From contig CAZGAQ010000020.1 in assembly GCA_964523405.1 (NCBI GenBank), forward strand, positions 25,157 through 89,156: a stretch of DNA of 64,000 nt. The letters run 5' to 3'. A model generated the notes under the pieces. The model ran no database searches, was not told the DNA's origin, and worked only from the letters and a program-made list of their open reading frames with translations. The number at the start of each line of letters is the position of its first letter. Position 1 is the first letter of the stretch. This document shows positions 19,380-29,365 of the stretch, in pieces. A program made the position numbers and the translations under genes. Origin of the DNA: CAZGAQ01 sp964523405. Its GTDB lineage: Bacteria > Planctomycetota > Phycisphaerae > UBA1845 > Fen-1342.

Positions 19380-21590
19380 TCACGCCAGACGCAGTGCAAC
19401 CAGGATCAGATCGATGAGCTTGATACCGAAGAACGGAACCAGCAGGCCGCCGACACCGTAGAGCAGCACGTGCCGGGCCAGCAGCGTGGACGCCTTGGCC
19501 GGTCGATAGCGCACGCCGCGGAGCGCCAGCGGGATCAGGGCGATGATGATGAGCGCGTTGAAGATAACAGCCGAGAGGAGCGCGCTCTGTGGCGTGGCCA
19601 GCCGCATGACATTCAGAACGCGCAGCCCCGGATACGCGCCGACAAACAGGGCAGGAATGATGGCGAAGTACTTGGACACGTCATTGGCCATACTGAAGGT
19701 CGTCAGCGCGCCGCGCGTCATCAGCAGTTGCTTGCCGATCTCGACCACCTCGATCAGCTTGGTCGGATTGCTGTCGAGGTCGACCATGTTTCCGGCCTCC
19801 TTGGCGGCCTGCGTGCCGCTGTTCATCGCTACCGCGACGTCGGCCTGCGCCAGCGCCGGGGCGTCGTTGGTGCCGTCGCCGCACATGGCCACGAGCCGGC
19901 CGCCAGCCTGGTACTCGCGAATGAGCCGCAGCTTGGTTTCCGGCGTAGCCTCCGCGAGGAAATCGTCCACGCCGGCTTCGGCCGCGATCGCGGCGGCGGT
20001 CAGCGGATTGTCGCCCGTGAGCATCACCGTTTTGATGCCGATGCGGCGGAGCTGGGCGAACCGCGCACGGATTCCGCCCTTGACGATGTCCTTGAGGCGC
20101 ACGACGCCGAGGGCCCGCGCGGGGACTCCTGCGCCACCGGCGCGGGCAACGACCAGCGGTGTCCCGCCCGTCCTGGCGACCTGTTCCGAGGTCTGCCGCA
20201 CCGCGTCAGGCAGGGAGGCGCCGTGGGACTCCAGGAACCCGCCGATGGCGTCGACCGCGCCCTTGCGAATGGCCACATCCTTCAGGTTCACGCCGCTCAT
20301 GCGCGTTTGCGCTGTGAAAGGCACAAAGTGCGCGGCGGTGCTGACCGAAACGTCGGCAGTCCGGTTGAGGCCGCGGCCGCGCAAGCCACATTGCTGTTTG
20401 GCCAGCACGACAATGCTGCGGCCCTCGGGAGTCTCATCCGCGAGCGAAGCGAGCTGAGCCGCCTCAGCCAGCTCCTCGACGGGCACGCCGTCAGCGGGAA
20501 TGAACTCAGTGGCCTGCCGGTTGCCGAGCGTGATGGTGCCGGTCTTGTCGAGCAACAGCACGTCTACGTCGCCGGCCGCCTCGACGGCCCGCCCGGACGT
20601 GGCGATCACGTTTGCCCGAATCAGCCGGTCCATCCCGGCAATCCCGATCGCCGCGAGCAGGCCGCCGATCGTGGTCGGAATCAGGCATACGAGCAGCGCA
20701 ACGAGCACCGTGATGGAGACCATGTCGCCTCGGCCCAGCATGTTCACCGTAAAGAGCGAATACGGCAGGAGCGTCGCACAGACCGCCAGAAAGATGATCG
20801 TCATGGCTGCGAGCAGGATATGCAGCGCGATCTCGTTTGGCGTCTTCTGCCGCGCCGCGCCTTCGACGAGTGCGACCATGCGATCCAAGAAACTCTCGCC
20901 AGGCTGGGACGTGACGCGGATGACCAGCCAGTCGGAAAGCACGCGTGTCCCGCCGGTTACGGCGCTGCGGTCGCCTCCGCTCTCGCGGATGACCGGGGCG
21001 CTTTCTCCGGTGATGGCGCTCTCGTCCACAGCTGCAACACCTAGGACGACCTCGCCGTCACGCGGGATGATCTCACCGGTTTCAACCAGTACCAGCTGGC
21101 CGCTGCGCACATCGTCAGCGGATGGCACCAGGAGTACTTCGTGGTCGTTCGGGTTGGGCGACGGCCTGCGCCGGGCGGGTAGCAGGCGCTGTGGATCGAC
21201 GAGCACCCGCGCGGGCACGTCGCGCCGCGCCTGCCGCAGCGCGGCCGCCTGGGCCTTGCCGCGGCCCTCGGCGAGCGCCTCGGCGAAATTGGCGAAGAGA
21301 ACGGTGAACCAAAGCCAGGCGGAAACGGCGCCGATGAATCCCGGAGACAGCACGGCTTCGGGGCCGCCGTGCGTCAGCGGCCGGCCGGCCAGCGCATCGA
21401 CGAACAGCAGCGTCGTCATTACCGCGCCGACGAGCACGACGAACATCACCGGATTGCGGACCTGCCGGCGCGGGTCGAGTTTGCGCACCGCGCCGAGCAG
21501 GGCCTGGCGGGCGAGCGCCGGGTCAAGCCGGGAACGAGTTCGGGCGACTTGGGACATCCTGTTCGTCACCTTCAGCGATTCGTACTGCAT
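19380..21590 (-). CDS. kdpB: KdpB, potassium-transporting P-type ATPase
   Basis: 736 residues from the first ATG, which overlaps the kdpA end by 19 bp; a second ATG at 21557 (MSQVARTRSR) may be used instead. The P-type ATPase motifs are intact: TGES in the actuator, DKTGTIT with the phosphorylated Asp, KGAVDAIGGF, MLTGDNPLTAAAIAAEAGVDDFLAEATPE, and GDGTNDAPALAQADVAVAMNSGTQAAKEAGNMVDLDS. These last motifs are specific to KdpB. The protein supplies ATP-hydrolysis energy for high-affinity K+ import through KdpA. Confidence 0.98.
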   Translation of the reverse strand: MQYESLKVTNRMSQVARTRSRLDPALARQALLGAVRKLDPRRQVRNPVMFVVLVGAVMTTLLFVDALAGRPLTHGGPEAVLSPGFIGAVSAWLWFTVLFANFAEALAEGRGKAQAAALRQARRDVPARVLVDPQRLLPARRRPSPNPNDHEVLLVPSADDVRSGQLVLVETGEIIPRDGEVVLGVAAVDESAITGESAPVIRESGGDRSAVTGGTRVLSDWLVIRVTSQPGESFLDRMVALVEGAARQKTPNEIALHILLAAMTIIFLAVCATLLPYSLFTVNMLGRGDMVSITVLVALLVCLIPTTIGGLLAAIGIAGMDRLIRANVIATSGRAVEAAGDVDVLLLDKTGTITLGNRQATEFIPADGVPVEELAEAAQLASLADETPEGRSIVVLAKQQCGLRGRGLNRTADVSVSTAAHFVPFTAQTRMSGVNLKDVAIRKGAVDAIGGFLESHGASLPDAVRQTSEQVARTGGTPLVVARAGGAGVPARALGVVRLKDIVKGGIRARFAQLRRIGIKTVMLTGDNPLTAAAIAAEAGVDDFLAEATPETKLRLIREYQAGGRLVAMCGDGTNDAPALAQADVAVAMNSGTQAAKEAGNMVDLDSNPTKLIEVVEIGKQLLMTRGALTTFSMANDVSKYFAIIPALFVGAYPGLRVLNVMRLATPQSALLSAVIFNALIIIALIPLALRGVRYRPAKASTLLARHVLLYGVGGLLVPFFGIKLIDLILVALRLA

Positions 21591-23347
21591 TGCAGGTGCT
21601 CCGCAATTGGCCCCAGCGCCAGCGCGGGCACGAACGTCAGCGCCCCGATGATCAGCACCACGCCAATGAGCAGCACAACGAACAGCGGTGTATGCGTTGG
21701 CAGCGTACCGTCGCTGACGGGCACCGCCTTCTTGGCCGCGAGCGACCCGGCGAGGGCCAGAACCGGCACAATGACGCCGAACCGCCCGAGCAACATGCAG
21801 AGGCCAAGCAGGTAGTTATGGGTGGGCGTATTGGCACCGAACCCGGCGAACGCGCTGCCGTTGTTGTTGGATGCCGATGAATAGGCGTACAGCACCTGTG
21901 AGAAGCCGTGTGGTAGTGGGTTGCTGAGCACGGCTGCGATATCCGGCGTCAGCACGGCGAGCGCCGTCCCGACAAGCGCACACAAGGCCGGGATGAGCAC
22001 GGCGAGCGACGCCATCTTCATCTCGAACGCCTCGATCTTCTTGCCGAGATACTCGGGCGTGCGCCCGACCATCAGCCCGGCGATAAACACGGTGACAATC
22101 ACGAAGATGAGCATGCCGTAGAGCCCCGAGCCGACGCCGCCGAAGATCACCTCGCCGAGCTGCATGAGCACCAGCGGGACGAGCCCGCCGAGCGGCGTAT
22201 ACGAATCATGCATCGAATTGACCGAGCCGTTCGACGCGCACGTTGTGGCGACGGCCCAGAGCACTGAAGTCGCGACGCCGAACCGGACCTCTTTCCCCTC
22301 CATGGCACCGGCCGTCGCTGTCGCGGCCGTCTCCGGCGCGATCTGACGCGGCGGCGAGGCCGTCCCGGCACCGCTCGTCACTGGTGGCTGACCGGGGGCG
22401 CATTCCGCCCAGAGCGCAAGGCTCAGGAACGCGATGAAGACCGCAGTCATCGCCGCCAGCAACGCTCGCCCCTGGCGCCGATCACCCACCATCCGCCCGA
22501 ACATGACGCACAACGCGGCCGGGATCAGCAGGATCGCCAGGCACTCCAGGAAGTTCGACAGCGGCGTGGGGTTCTCGAAGGGATGAGCCGAATTTGCGTT
22601 GAAGAACCCGCCGCCGTTTGTGCCGAGCTGCTTGATGGCGACTTGGGAAGCCGCGGGACCGAGCGCCAGAGTCTGCTCCGTGATCAGCTGGCCATCGGCG
22701 CCGCGCACCGGTTCAGCGAGCGCGGCCGTCGCGTAGGGGCGCAGGGTCTGCACCACGCCCTGCGACACGAGCACGAGCGCCAACGGCGCTGCGAGCGGCA
22801 ACAGGACGTAGAGCGTCGAACGCGTCAGGTCCACCCAGAAGTTCCCCACGGCCGATGTGCGTGTCCGCGCAAGCCCGCGCACGAGTGCCGCCAGTGCGGC
22901 CATCCCGGTTGCGGCCGACAGGAAGTTCTGCACAGTCAGGCCAATCATCTGGGTGAGATACGACATGGTCGTTTCGCCGCTGTAGCCCTGCCAATTCGTG
23001 TTGGTGACGAAGCTCACCGCCGTGTTGAATGCGGAGTCGCGGGACACCGGGCCCAAGTGCATCGGATTGAGTGGTAGGGCGACCTGGATGCGCTGCAGAG
23101 CGTAGACCACCGCAAGTCCAAGGGCGTTGCACAGCAGAAGTGCCAGGGTATAGCCCCTCCAATCCGTCTCGGCCGCCTCGCGCACGCCGCATATGCGATA
23201 CACGGCCCGCTCCACCGGACGCAACCAGCGCACGAAACGGGGGATGTCACCGGCGTAGATGCGGGCCATGTATACGCCCAACGGCCACGCGCCCAAGAGC
23301 AGGGCGACGATGTAGAGGGCGAGTTGGGTCAGCTCGGTTCCAGACAT
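21572..23347 (-). CDS. kdpA: KdpA, potassium-translocating subunit
   Basis: 591 residues from the ATG at 23347, which overlaps the kdpF stop as TGATG; three codons upstream would run into kdpF. About ten transmembrane helices, with the KdpA pore-loop segments (VSFVTNTNWQGYSGETTMSY, QVAIKQLGTNGGGFFNANSA, TTCASNGSVNSMHDS, YAYSSASNNNGSAFAGFGAN). The selectivity-filter glycines are present. It forms the K+ channel-like subunit of the complex in the inner membrane. Confidence 0.97.
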   Translation of the reverse strand: MSGTELTQLALYIVALLLGAWPLGVYMARIYAGDIPRFVRWLRPVERAVYRICGVREAAETDWRGYTLALLLCNALGLAVVYALQRIQVALPLNPMHLGPVSRDSAFNTAVSFVTNTNWQGYSGETTMSYLTQMIGLTVQNFLSAATGMAALAALVRGLARTRTSAVGNFWVDLTRSTLYVLLPLAAPLALVLVSQGVVQTLRPYATAALAEPVRGADGQLITEQTLALGPAASQVAIKQLGTNGGGFFNANSAHPFENPTPLSNFLECLAILLIPAALCVMFGRMVGDRRQGRALLAAMTAVFIAFLSLALWAECAPGQPPVTSGAGTASPPRQIAPETAATATAGAMEGKEVRFGVATSVLWAVATTCASNGSVNSMHDSYTPLGGLVPLVLMQLGEVIFGGVGSGLYGMLIFVIVTVFIAGLMVGRTPEYLGKKIEAFEMKMASLAVLIPALCALVGTALAVLTPDIAAVLSNPLPHGFSQVLYAYSSASNNNGSAFAGFGANTPTHNYLLGLCMLLGRFGVIVPVLALAGSLAAKKAVPVSDGTLPTHTPLFVVLLIGVVLIIGALTFVPALALGPIAEHLQCSTNR

Positions 23348-23436
23348 CAGAACCACTCCGGCCGCAAGAGAGCCGCGAGCAGGTACACCAGCAGTGCGAA
23401 GGCGACGATTAGTGCGATCACGTGGAGCAGTGTCAT
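23347..23436 (-). CDS. kdpF: KdpF small membrane subunit
   Basis: 29 residues, too short for routine ORF calls: MTLLHVIALIVAFALLVYLL, then AALLRPEWF. One transmembrane helix ending in the LL(R/Y)PE(W/R)F motif that marks KdpF. Its TGA overlaps the kdpA ATG (TGATG). KdpF is a lipid-like stabiliser of KdpABC and is first in the operon, as usual. Confidence 0.9.
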   Translation of the reverse strand: MTLLHVIALIVAFALLVYLLAALLRPEWF

Positions 23437-23543
23437 CGCGGTACCAGGTTCACGGCAGACGCGCTCAGCGGTGCCAAAGCGACAGCGACCGTCTTGCCTG
23501 CCGTCAGCAAGGCCGGTTCGATGCCTGCGCTCCTGCCCTTCGA

Positions 23544-23624
23544 GTTCATGACCCGAGCGTACTGGCAGACAAGTCAGGATGCTGTGAAAAGGAAGCCGCG
23601 GGATGTAAGAATGCTGTAAAGAGG
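23544..23624 (-). promoter_or_regulatory. Candidate kdp promoter with KdpE direct-repeat operator
   Basis: Two 20-bp direct repeats on the plus strand, GTCAGGATGCTGTGAAAAGG at 23573-23592 and GTAAGAATGCTGTAAAGAGG at 23605-23624, match at 16 of 20 positions and start 32 bp apart, three helical turns. On the minus strand the gene-proximal copy abuts a -35-like TTGTCT (23567-23572), then 17 bp to a weak -10, ATGAAC (23544-23549). The transcript would have a 5' leader of about 100 nt before kdpF. Direct repeats next to a poor core promoter are what an OmpR-family activator such as KdpE would use. Confidence 0.55.
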
Positions 23625-24736
23625 TACCTGGGGGAGTCGGTGCCTGGCCGCCGCGTGCAGCAGCCCGAGTGGTCCGTACACAACATCCTGATCTATGGCA
23701 ACGACATGCGGCTGGGTGCGTCGCGGCGGCAATGGCTCACCGCCGCAGGCGTGAGAGCCGGCTGGCGGGGTAGCCCCCGCCCTCACGTGGCGGTGCTGAA
23801 GTCGGTTGAAGCGGTGCCTGCGAATCCCCGTATCCGGTCCAGGGTTTACCGGCCAAGCCAGTTTGCGCGCAGCTGATGCCACGAGATCGTCGGCCAGCAG
23901 CGGGTGGTGCATCGCCAGGTGACAGAACTGGCCCAATGGTCAAGACCCGGGATTGCGGCACGGTCAGCACGAGGTTGCCGCGATGATCGTGATGGTGCGT
24001 AGGCCAGCCGCTCCATCCGTCGTGCACCGAATTGACGGGTCCGGCTGGGGAATCGCTCTTTCCGACAGATCGGCGCGGTAGATTGCGGGTCGACGGCTGG
24101 TCGGCTCTCCGGAGAGTTGCGTGTGCAGCCGCAACCGAACCCCGACCGAACGTGCGCGGTTTCTGCTGTCCTATGGCGGCGTACTGGTGGCCACCGGGCT
24201 CGGCGGCGCTTGCAGAGACGGTTGCGTCACGATTCGCCTGGCCGATGGTGCGGTGCGGCCCGAGCGCGGGCGACGTAGCGCGCCGCATCAAAACGCCTTA
24301 CGACGAACTTGCGGGTTCAGCCGTCACGACAGCTGGTCGGACCGATGTTCGCGCCATCCGAAGAATCTCCGCAATCTGCGCGGTAAAGCGGTGCCGGGAG
24401 CGACTGCGCGGTCGGGTGGGTTGGACTCCGCCTTGGCTGGGGAGCTATAAGTCTTTGGCGAGGCAGCGCCTGACGCGCCAGGGGTGTGGCGCGACTTGCG
24501 GCACGTGTTATATGGGGCAGGCTTGAGTAATAGCCGGGGTCACGCGCTGGTGTATCAGGCACCTCGTTGACCGCGTCGCCTCGTGCGGCCCGTGTTCGGT
24601 GCGTTGGGCTCGGCTCGTCAGGCCCGGCATTGATCGACCGCCGACAGAGCTGGCGGGAGAACTGGGGCCGGGAGGCGGGCCCGCGGCGAATGGGAGCCGG
24701 CTGAGTTGGGTCGATTCAAACAGCGGGAGAGCGAGA
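23625..24736. other. Long intergenic region, no gene recognised
   Basis: About 1.1 kb between the kdp operator and the metallophosphoesterase gene. Overlapping open frames occur on both strands (for example 23737-24291 minus and 24032-24526 plus), but they are mutual shadows with no domain, signal peptide or ribosome site. It may be decayed coding DNA; I can assign nothing. Confidence 0.5.
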
Positions 24737-25759
24737 ATGAAAGCCGCACAGGTTCTTGCGGGGACATTGCTGGCAGCGTACTTGGCCGCGCCGGTCATGG
24801 GGGCGGCGTGGAAGTTCGTGGTGGTGGGAGACACGCGCAGTGACGGGGCCAACAACGGCGTGAACACGCTCATCGTATCGGAACTCGCCAACGCGATCGT
24901 CAGTGAGAGCGCCAAGTTCGTCCTGGTGCCGGGCGACCTAACCAACTCGGGCAGCGTGGCTGGCGCCTTTACCACCTGGAAAGCCGCGATGCAGCCGGTG
25001 TATGACGCGGGCATCGGCGTCTATCCGACTCGCGGAAACCACGACGTTGAGAGCCACGGATACTGGATCAGCGCGTTCGGTGCGGACATCCCGGATAACG
25101 GGCCGGCCGGTGAGGTCAACTACACGTATTCGTTTAGCTACGATAATGCGTTCATCGTCGACGTGGACGAGTACGTCAACGCACACCGCGTCAACGAGAC
25201 TTGGCTGAGTCAGCAGTTCGCCGCCAACACCAAGCCGCATGTGTTCGTCTTCGGGCACGAGCCAGCGTTCAAAGTGCACCATACGGACTGCTTGGACAAC
25301 TATCCGGTCAATCGTAACACACTCTGGAGCAGCATTGCGGCGGAGGGGGGGCGCACCTACTTCTGTGGTCACGACCATCTTTACGACCATGCTCGCATCG
25401 ACGATGCCGACGGTAATCCGGCCAATGACGTGCATCAGTACGTGGTCGGAACCGGCGGCGCACCATTCCACGCCAGCGGAACATACGACGGTCACAACGA
25501 TGCGTTCACACCGGTTAACATCCGGCGCGACATCGGCTACTACGGCTACACCGTAGTTGAGATCAACGACCTCGATGTCACCTTGAACTGGAAACACCGG
25601 ACCGCGTCGGGCATTTATACCCCCACGTCCGATGTCTTTTCCTACCGTGTGGTGCCCGAGCCCGCAGCACTACTTCAGTTGGTAGTCACCGGGCTGTTGC
25701 TACGTAGCCGCGCCCGCGGGGCGGACCATTTGCTCTGCCGCTGGTGGCCTCACCGCTGA
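24737..25759 (+). CDS. Secreted metallophosphoesterase with PEP-CTERM tail
   Basis: 340 residues from the ATG at 24737 (GGGAGA 6 bp upstream; signal peptide MKAAQVLAGTLLAAYLAAPVMG). Calcineurin-like motifs are complete: GDTRSDG, PGDLTNSG, TRGNHDVES, FGHEPAFKVHH and FCGHDHLYDHARI, which bind the two metals of the active site. The C-terminus has VPEPAALLQLVVTGLLLRSRARG, a PEP motif, hydrophobic segment and basic cluster, as in exosortase-sorted proteins. Fifteen further residues follow the basic cluster, which is unusual for PEP-CTERM and suggests a slightly extended end. Probably a cell-surface or exopolysaccharide-associated phosphatase or nuclease; substrate unknown. Confidence 0.88.
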   Translation: MKAAQVLAGTLLAAYLAAPVMGAAWKFVVVGDTRSDGANNGVNTLIVSELANAIVSESAKFVLVPGDLTNSGSVAGAFTTWKAAMQPVYDAGIGVYPTRGNHDVESHGYWISAFGADIPDNGPAGEVNYTYSFSYDNAFIVDVDEYVNAHRVNETWLSQQFAANTKPHVFVFGHEPAFKVHHTDCLDNYPVNRNTLWSSIAAEGGRTYFCGHDHLYDHARIDDADGNPANDVHQYVVGTGGAPFHASGTYDGHNDAFTPVNIRRDIGYYGYTVVEINDLDVTLNWKHRTASGIYTPTSDVFSYRVVPEPAALLQLVVTGLLLRSRARGADHLLCRWWPHR

Positions 25760-26562
25760 CGCCCAGGCCACCACCTGATCCGAAGGGCCACGCGGGCGAG
25801 GAAGCGAAGTCGCGCGAGCTCGGGGCGCCGCATCGGCGATTTGCCCAGGCGTGCGGTTGTCATTGCCTCGACGCCGGCGAGATCATCTGCTGCAGTTCAA
25901 AGAACGGAGTCGATCGGCAGGCGTCGATACGGCCGGTCACACAGCGAGCGGGCGACCGTGTCCTCAAGCGAAGGCCCAGGGACAGAACAGAGGCAGGGTG
26001 CACGTGGCGCTCGTCCCTTCGCACCGCCCGACTTCGGATCGGCTCCGTTTGGCGGCCACGCCGTGAAGGGCGGCGGTTTACGATCATGCCGGTAGCGCGG
26101 GAGAACGAAGAGCCAACCATTTGTCATTGCTAAACTTGCACTTCTTTGTGGCCCAGGCTGACCGCTCGCACCGACATGGCCTATCGCCCTGCTGCACCAG
26201 TTCGTCAGGACTTGGTCCGTATGCCTCTGCGCTTGCGTCCAGTTCCTCACGGCCCCCGTGACAGGCCTCTGCGTCCAGCTTGGTGACCACCGGTTCGCGC
26301 TCGACGCGGACGAGCGGGTCTGGCTTTTGGTCAACGGGGTTGCGCTGGATCCCCGCGTGCGCGAGGCCAGCGGCATCGTTACGCCGCAGACGCATGGTCG
26401 GTGGGTCATAGAGCAGCGCGAACGACGGAGGGCCAGGATGGCGGAGGGCCCACGATCGCCCGAAAATCCGTCGAATTGATCAGACGCCCGGCGAGGGAGG
26501 GTGCCGGTTGGCGTTATCCTGCAGGGGAGTCGATCAGCAGTGCCACGGGGTAACGGAGCGAA
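25760..26562. other. Intergenic region, no gene recognised
   Basis: About 800 bp with several short frames on both strands, none with a domain or start signal I can support. The 3' end includes the leader of the TolB/TPR lipoprotein gene (GGAG just before 26563). Confidence 0.45.
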
Positions 26563-29100
26563 GTGCGGATGGCCCACCTCCCTATGTACGTGCTACGGCG
26601 GAGTTGCAGGCGCGGCGCTGCGGCGAGCTGGTTGTCGCTCGCGCTGCTGGTGCTGGGGATCGGATGCTCCCGGCAGGCCGAGGTGGACAGCGACGACGTC
26701 CTGGCCGGCTATCGCGCGGAGGCCGCATACAGCGGAGTAACGATCCATTACCCTCTCGACGGGACGCTCTTTCCGCCCGAGTTGGCGCCGCCGACCTTTC
26801 GCTGGACAGACAGTCGGCCCGGCAACGACACGTGGCTGGTCACGATCGCATTCGCGGATCGCCAGGGCCGCGTTAGCGCGCTCACCCGGACCGCCGAGTG
26901 GACACCGGCACCGGAACAGTGGGAGCAGATCAAGCGGTGCTCTCGGGAGCAGGACGCGACACTGGCCATCCTCGGGCTCCGGCACGACGCGCCCCGCGCC
27001 ATCTTGTCCGGCGCGCGCGTGACCATCCGCACGTCGCAGGACGCGGTCGGGGCCCCGCTGTTCTATCGCGAGGTGAACCTGCCGTTCATCGAAGCCGTGA
27101 AGGACCCGACCAAGATCCGCTGGCGCTTCGGGCCGATCTCCGCGCTGGAGCCGCCCCCGATCGTGCTCGACAATCTGCCCGTCTGTGGTAACTGCCACTC
27201 GTTCTCCGCGGACGGAGCCCGATTCGGCATGGACGTGGATTATGCCAACGACAAGGGCTCGTACGTGCTGACGGCGGTGCGCGACGAGATGACTCTGGCA
27301 ACGAGCGACATCATCACGTGGAGCGGTTTCCGGCGTGCGGACGGACAGGCCACGTTCGGGCTGCTGTCGCAAGTGTCACCGGACGGCCGCTATGCGGTCA
27401 GCACGGTCAAGGACCGCTCGGTCTTCGTGCCCCGGCCGGAACTCACCTTCTCGCAGCTCTTCTTCCCGATCCGCGGCATCTTGGCCGTGTACGATCGCAC
27501 GAACCAAAGCTACCGCGCGCTGCCCGGCGCCGACGATCCCGAGTATGTGCAGAGCAATCCCGCCTGGAGTCCGGACGGTAAGCAGATCGTCTTCGCGCGC
27601 AGCCGGGCGTATCGTCTGCGGCAGGACTCGGCCCGGGTGCTCTTGACCGCGGAAGAGTGCGCCGAGTTTCTGGTGGAGGGCAAGACGTTTCTCTATGACC
27701 TGTACCGGGTGCCGTTCAACGACGGTGCGGGCGGAACGGCCGAACCCCTGGTCGGCGCGGCCCAGAACGGCAGAAGCAACTACTTCGCGAAGTACTCGCC
27801 GGACGGGAAGTGGATCGTCTTCTGCCAAGCCCGCAGCTTCATGCTGCTCCAGCCGGACAGCGAGCTGTACATCGTCCCTGCGGAAGGCGGCGAGGCGCGC
27901 CGGCTGCGCGCCAATACCGGCCGGATGAACTCCTGGCACAGTTGGTCACCCAATAGCAGATGGCTGGTGTTCTCCTCGAAGGCCGATTCGGACTACACGC
28001 AGCTCTTTCTGACGCATATCGATGAGCGCGGCGACAGCACGCCGCCGGTCGTACTCACGCGCCTGACCGCGCCAGACCGGGCGGCCAACATCCCGGAGTT
28101 TGTCAACGCTGCGCCGGCCGCAATCGCGCGCATTCGCGCCCAGTTCGTCGATGACGACTCGTATGTCCGGGCGGGCGACGCCTTCCTGCGGGCTGGCGGC
28201 GACACGGTCGGCGCGATCCGGCAGTATCGCCAAGCGCTCGCGCTGAATCCGCACAACGCCGTGGCACACAGCAATCTGGGCGGGGTGTTGGTCACGCAGG
28301 GGGCGATTGAGGAAGGGGTAGACCACCTGAACGAAGCGATTCGGCTCGATCCGACGAACGGCAGCCCGTACTACAACCTGGGCATGCTGCGTTCGCGACA
28401 GGGCAGGATCGATGAGGCCATCCAGCAGCTCACTTTGGCCGTGCGTTATCGCCCGGAGGTGGCCGATGCTCAACGGGTGCTGGGCGCACTCCTCTGCGGC
28501 AAGGGGGCTGAGTCAGAGGCCCTGCCACATCTGCGGGAGGCGGTACGACTGAATCCCCAGGATGCCATCGGACACTATTGGCTCGGCAAGACGCTGGCGC
28601 TCCAGGACCAGGTCGAGGACGGGCTCGTCCAACTCGTACTGGCGGTGCAGCTCGACCCTCAGGACGCCGACGCACTGCACCTGCTCGGCCAGCTTCTGGC
28701 TCTGCAGGGTAAGGCGGCCGAGGCCATTGAATATCTGGCGCGCGCGGTGCGGATCCGGTCTACGGACACGCGTTTGCTCGCCGACCTGGCTTGGCTGCGC
28801 GCCACGTGCGCGGATCCCCGGTGGCGCGACGCGGCGCAGGCGGTTGAGCTGGCCCAGCGGGCGTGCGAACTGACCCACTACCAGGTTGCCGCTTTCCTTG
28901 ATTTGTTGGGGGTTGCACATGCGGCCGCGGGACAATTCTCGCAAGCCGTTCGGGACGCGGAACGGGCGCTACAACTCGCACGCGCGGCGGGACAGGAGCA
29001 GGCTGCGGCCGGGATAAGGGAACGCCTCGAATTGTACAAGCGGGGTAAGGTGTTCCCATCGTCGGGGCCGTCGCCCGCACCGACCGGCGCGGCGCCGTGA
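26563..29100 (+). CDS. TolB-like/TPR lipoprotein with CxxCH motif
   Basis: 845 residues from a GTG with GGAG 5 bp upstream (ATGs at 26569 and 26584 are alternatives). A lipoprotein signal ends LVLGIGC, with C35 as the predicted lipidated residue. Residues 55-200 are a beta-rich domain, then VCGNCHSFSADGARFGMDVD, a CxxCH haem-c-type motif at C208-H212. PD40/TolB propeller repeats follow (SPDGRYAVSTVKD, WSPDGKQIVFARS, YSPDGKWIVFCQA, WSPNSRWLVFSSK), then eight or so TPR units from about 540 (AVAHSNLGGVLVTQGAIEEG, NLGMLRSRQGRIDEAIQQLT). Similar 'TolB family protein with CxxCH' sequences are known from Bacteroidota and planctomycetes without a proven role. The protein is probably anchored at the periplasmic face as an assembly scaffold. 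Whether haem is attached is unknown. Confidence 0.82.
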   Translation: MRMAHLPMYVLRRSCRRGAAASWLSLALLVLGIGCSRQAEVDSDDVLAGYRAEAAYSGVTIHYPLDGTLFPPELAPPTFRWTDSRPGNDTWLVTIAFADRQGRVSALTRTAEWTPAPEQWEQIKRCSREQDATLAILGLRHDAPRAILSGARVTIRTSQDAVGAPLFYREVNLPFIEAVKDPTKIRWRFGPISALEPPPIVLDNLPVCGNCHSFSADGARFGMDVDYANDKGSYVLTAVRDEMTLATSDIITWSGFRRADGQATFGLLSQVSPDGRYAVSTVKDRSVFVPRPELTFSQLFFPIRGILAVYDRTNQSYRALPGADDPEYVQSNPAWSPDGKQIVFARSRAYRLRQDSARVLLTAEECAEFLVEGKTFLYDLYRVPFNDGAGGTAEPLVGAAQNGRSNYFAKYSPDGKWIVFCQARSFMLLQPDSELYIVPAEGGEARRLRANTGRMNSWHSWSPNSRWLVFSSKADSDYTQLFLTHIDERGDSTPPVVLTRLTAPDRAANIPEFVNAAPAAIARIRAQFVDDDSYVRAGDAFLRAGGDTVGAIRQYRQALALNPHNAVAHSNLGGVLVTQGAIEEGVDHLNEAIRLDPTNGSPYYNLGMLRSRQGRIDEAIQQLTLAVRYRPEVADAQRVLGALLCGKGAESEALPHLREAVRLNPQDAIGHYWLGKTLALQDQVEDGLVQLVLAVQLDPQDADALHLLGQLLALQGKAAEAIEYLARAVRIRSTDTRLLADLAWLRATCADPRWRDAAQAVELAQRACELTHYQVAAFLDLLGVAHAAAGQFSQAVRDAERALQLARAAGQEQAAAGIRERLELYKRGKVFPSSGPSPAPTGAAP

Positions 29101-29365
29101 ACCGCGGTCGCGCCATCGTCGCCGGCGCTGCGGCAGCGCGAGGTGCCGGCAGACGGGACGATGGGTCTGAACTGCGACCATTCCTGCCGCGCATAAAACT
29201 TGCTGCGACTGCGCGTAGATCGGTAACCTGCCTGGCCAGGTTTCAGCCACAGCACTTGCTCGTTGAGGCTCGCCGACTGGAAGGCACGCGCGAGTGACTC
29301 GCGGCGCAGTGCTTCGCCCCGCCCGGCGATTCGCATGCACGAGTCCAGACAACGCTCACTGCCGG

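Noticed and set aside
23737..24291. 184-residue minus-strand frame in the kdp-phosphoesterase gap
   Set aside because: No domain, no ribosome site, overlapped by equal-sized frames on the other strand.
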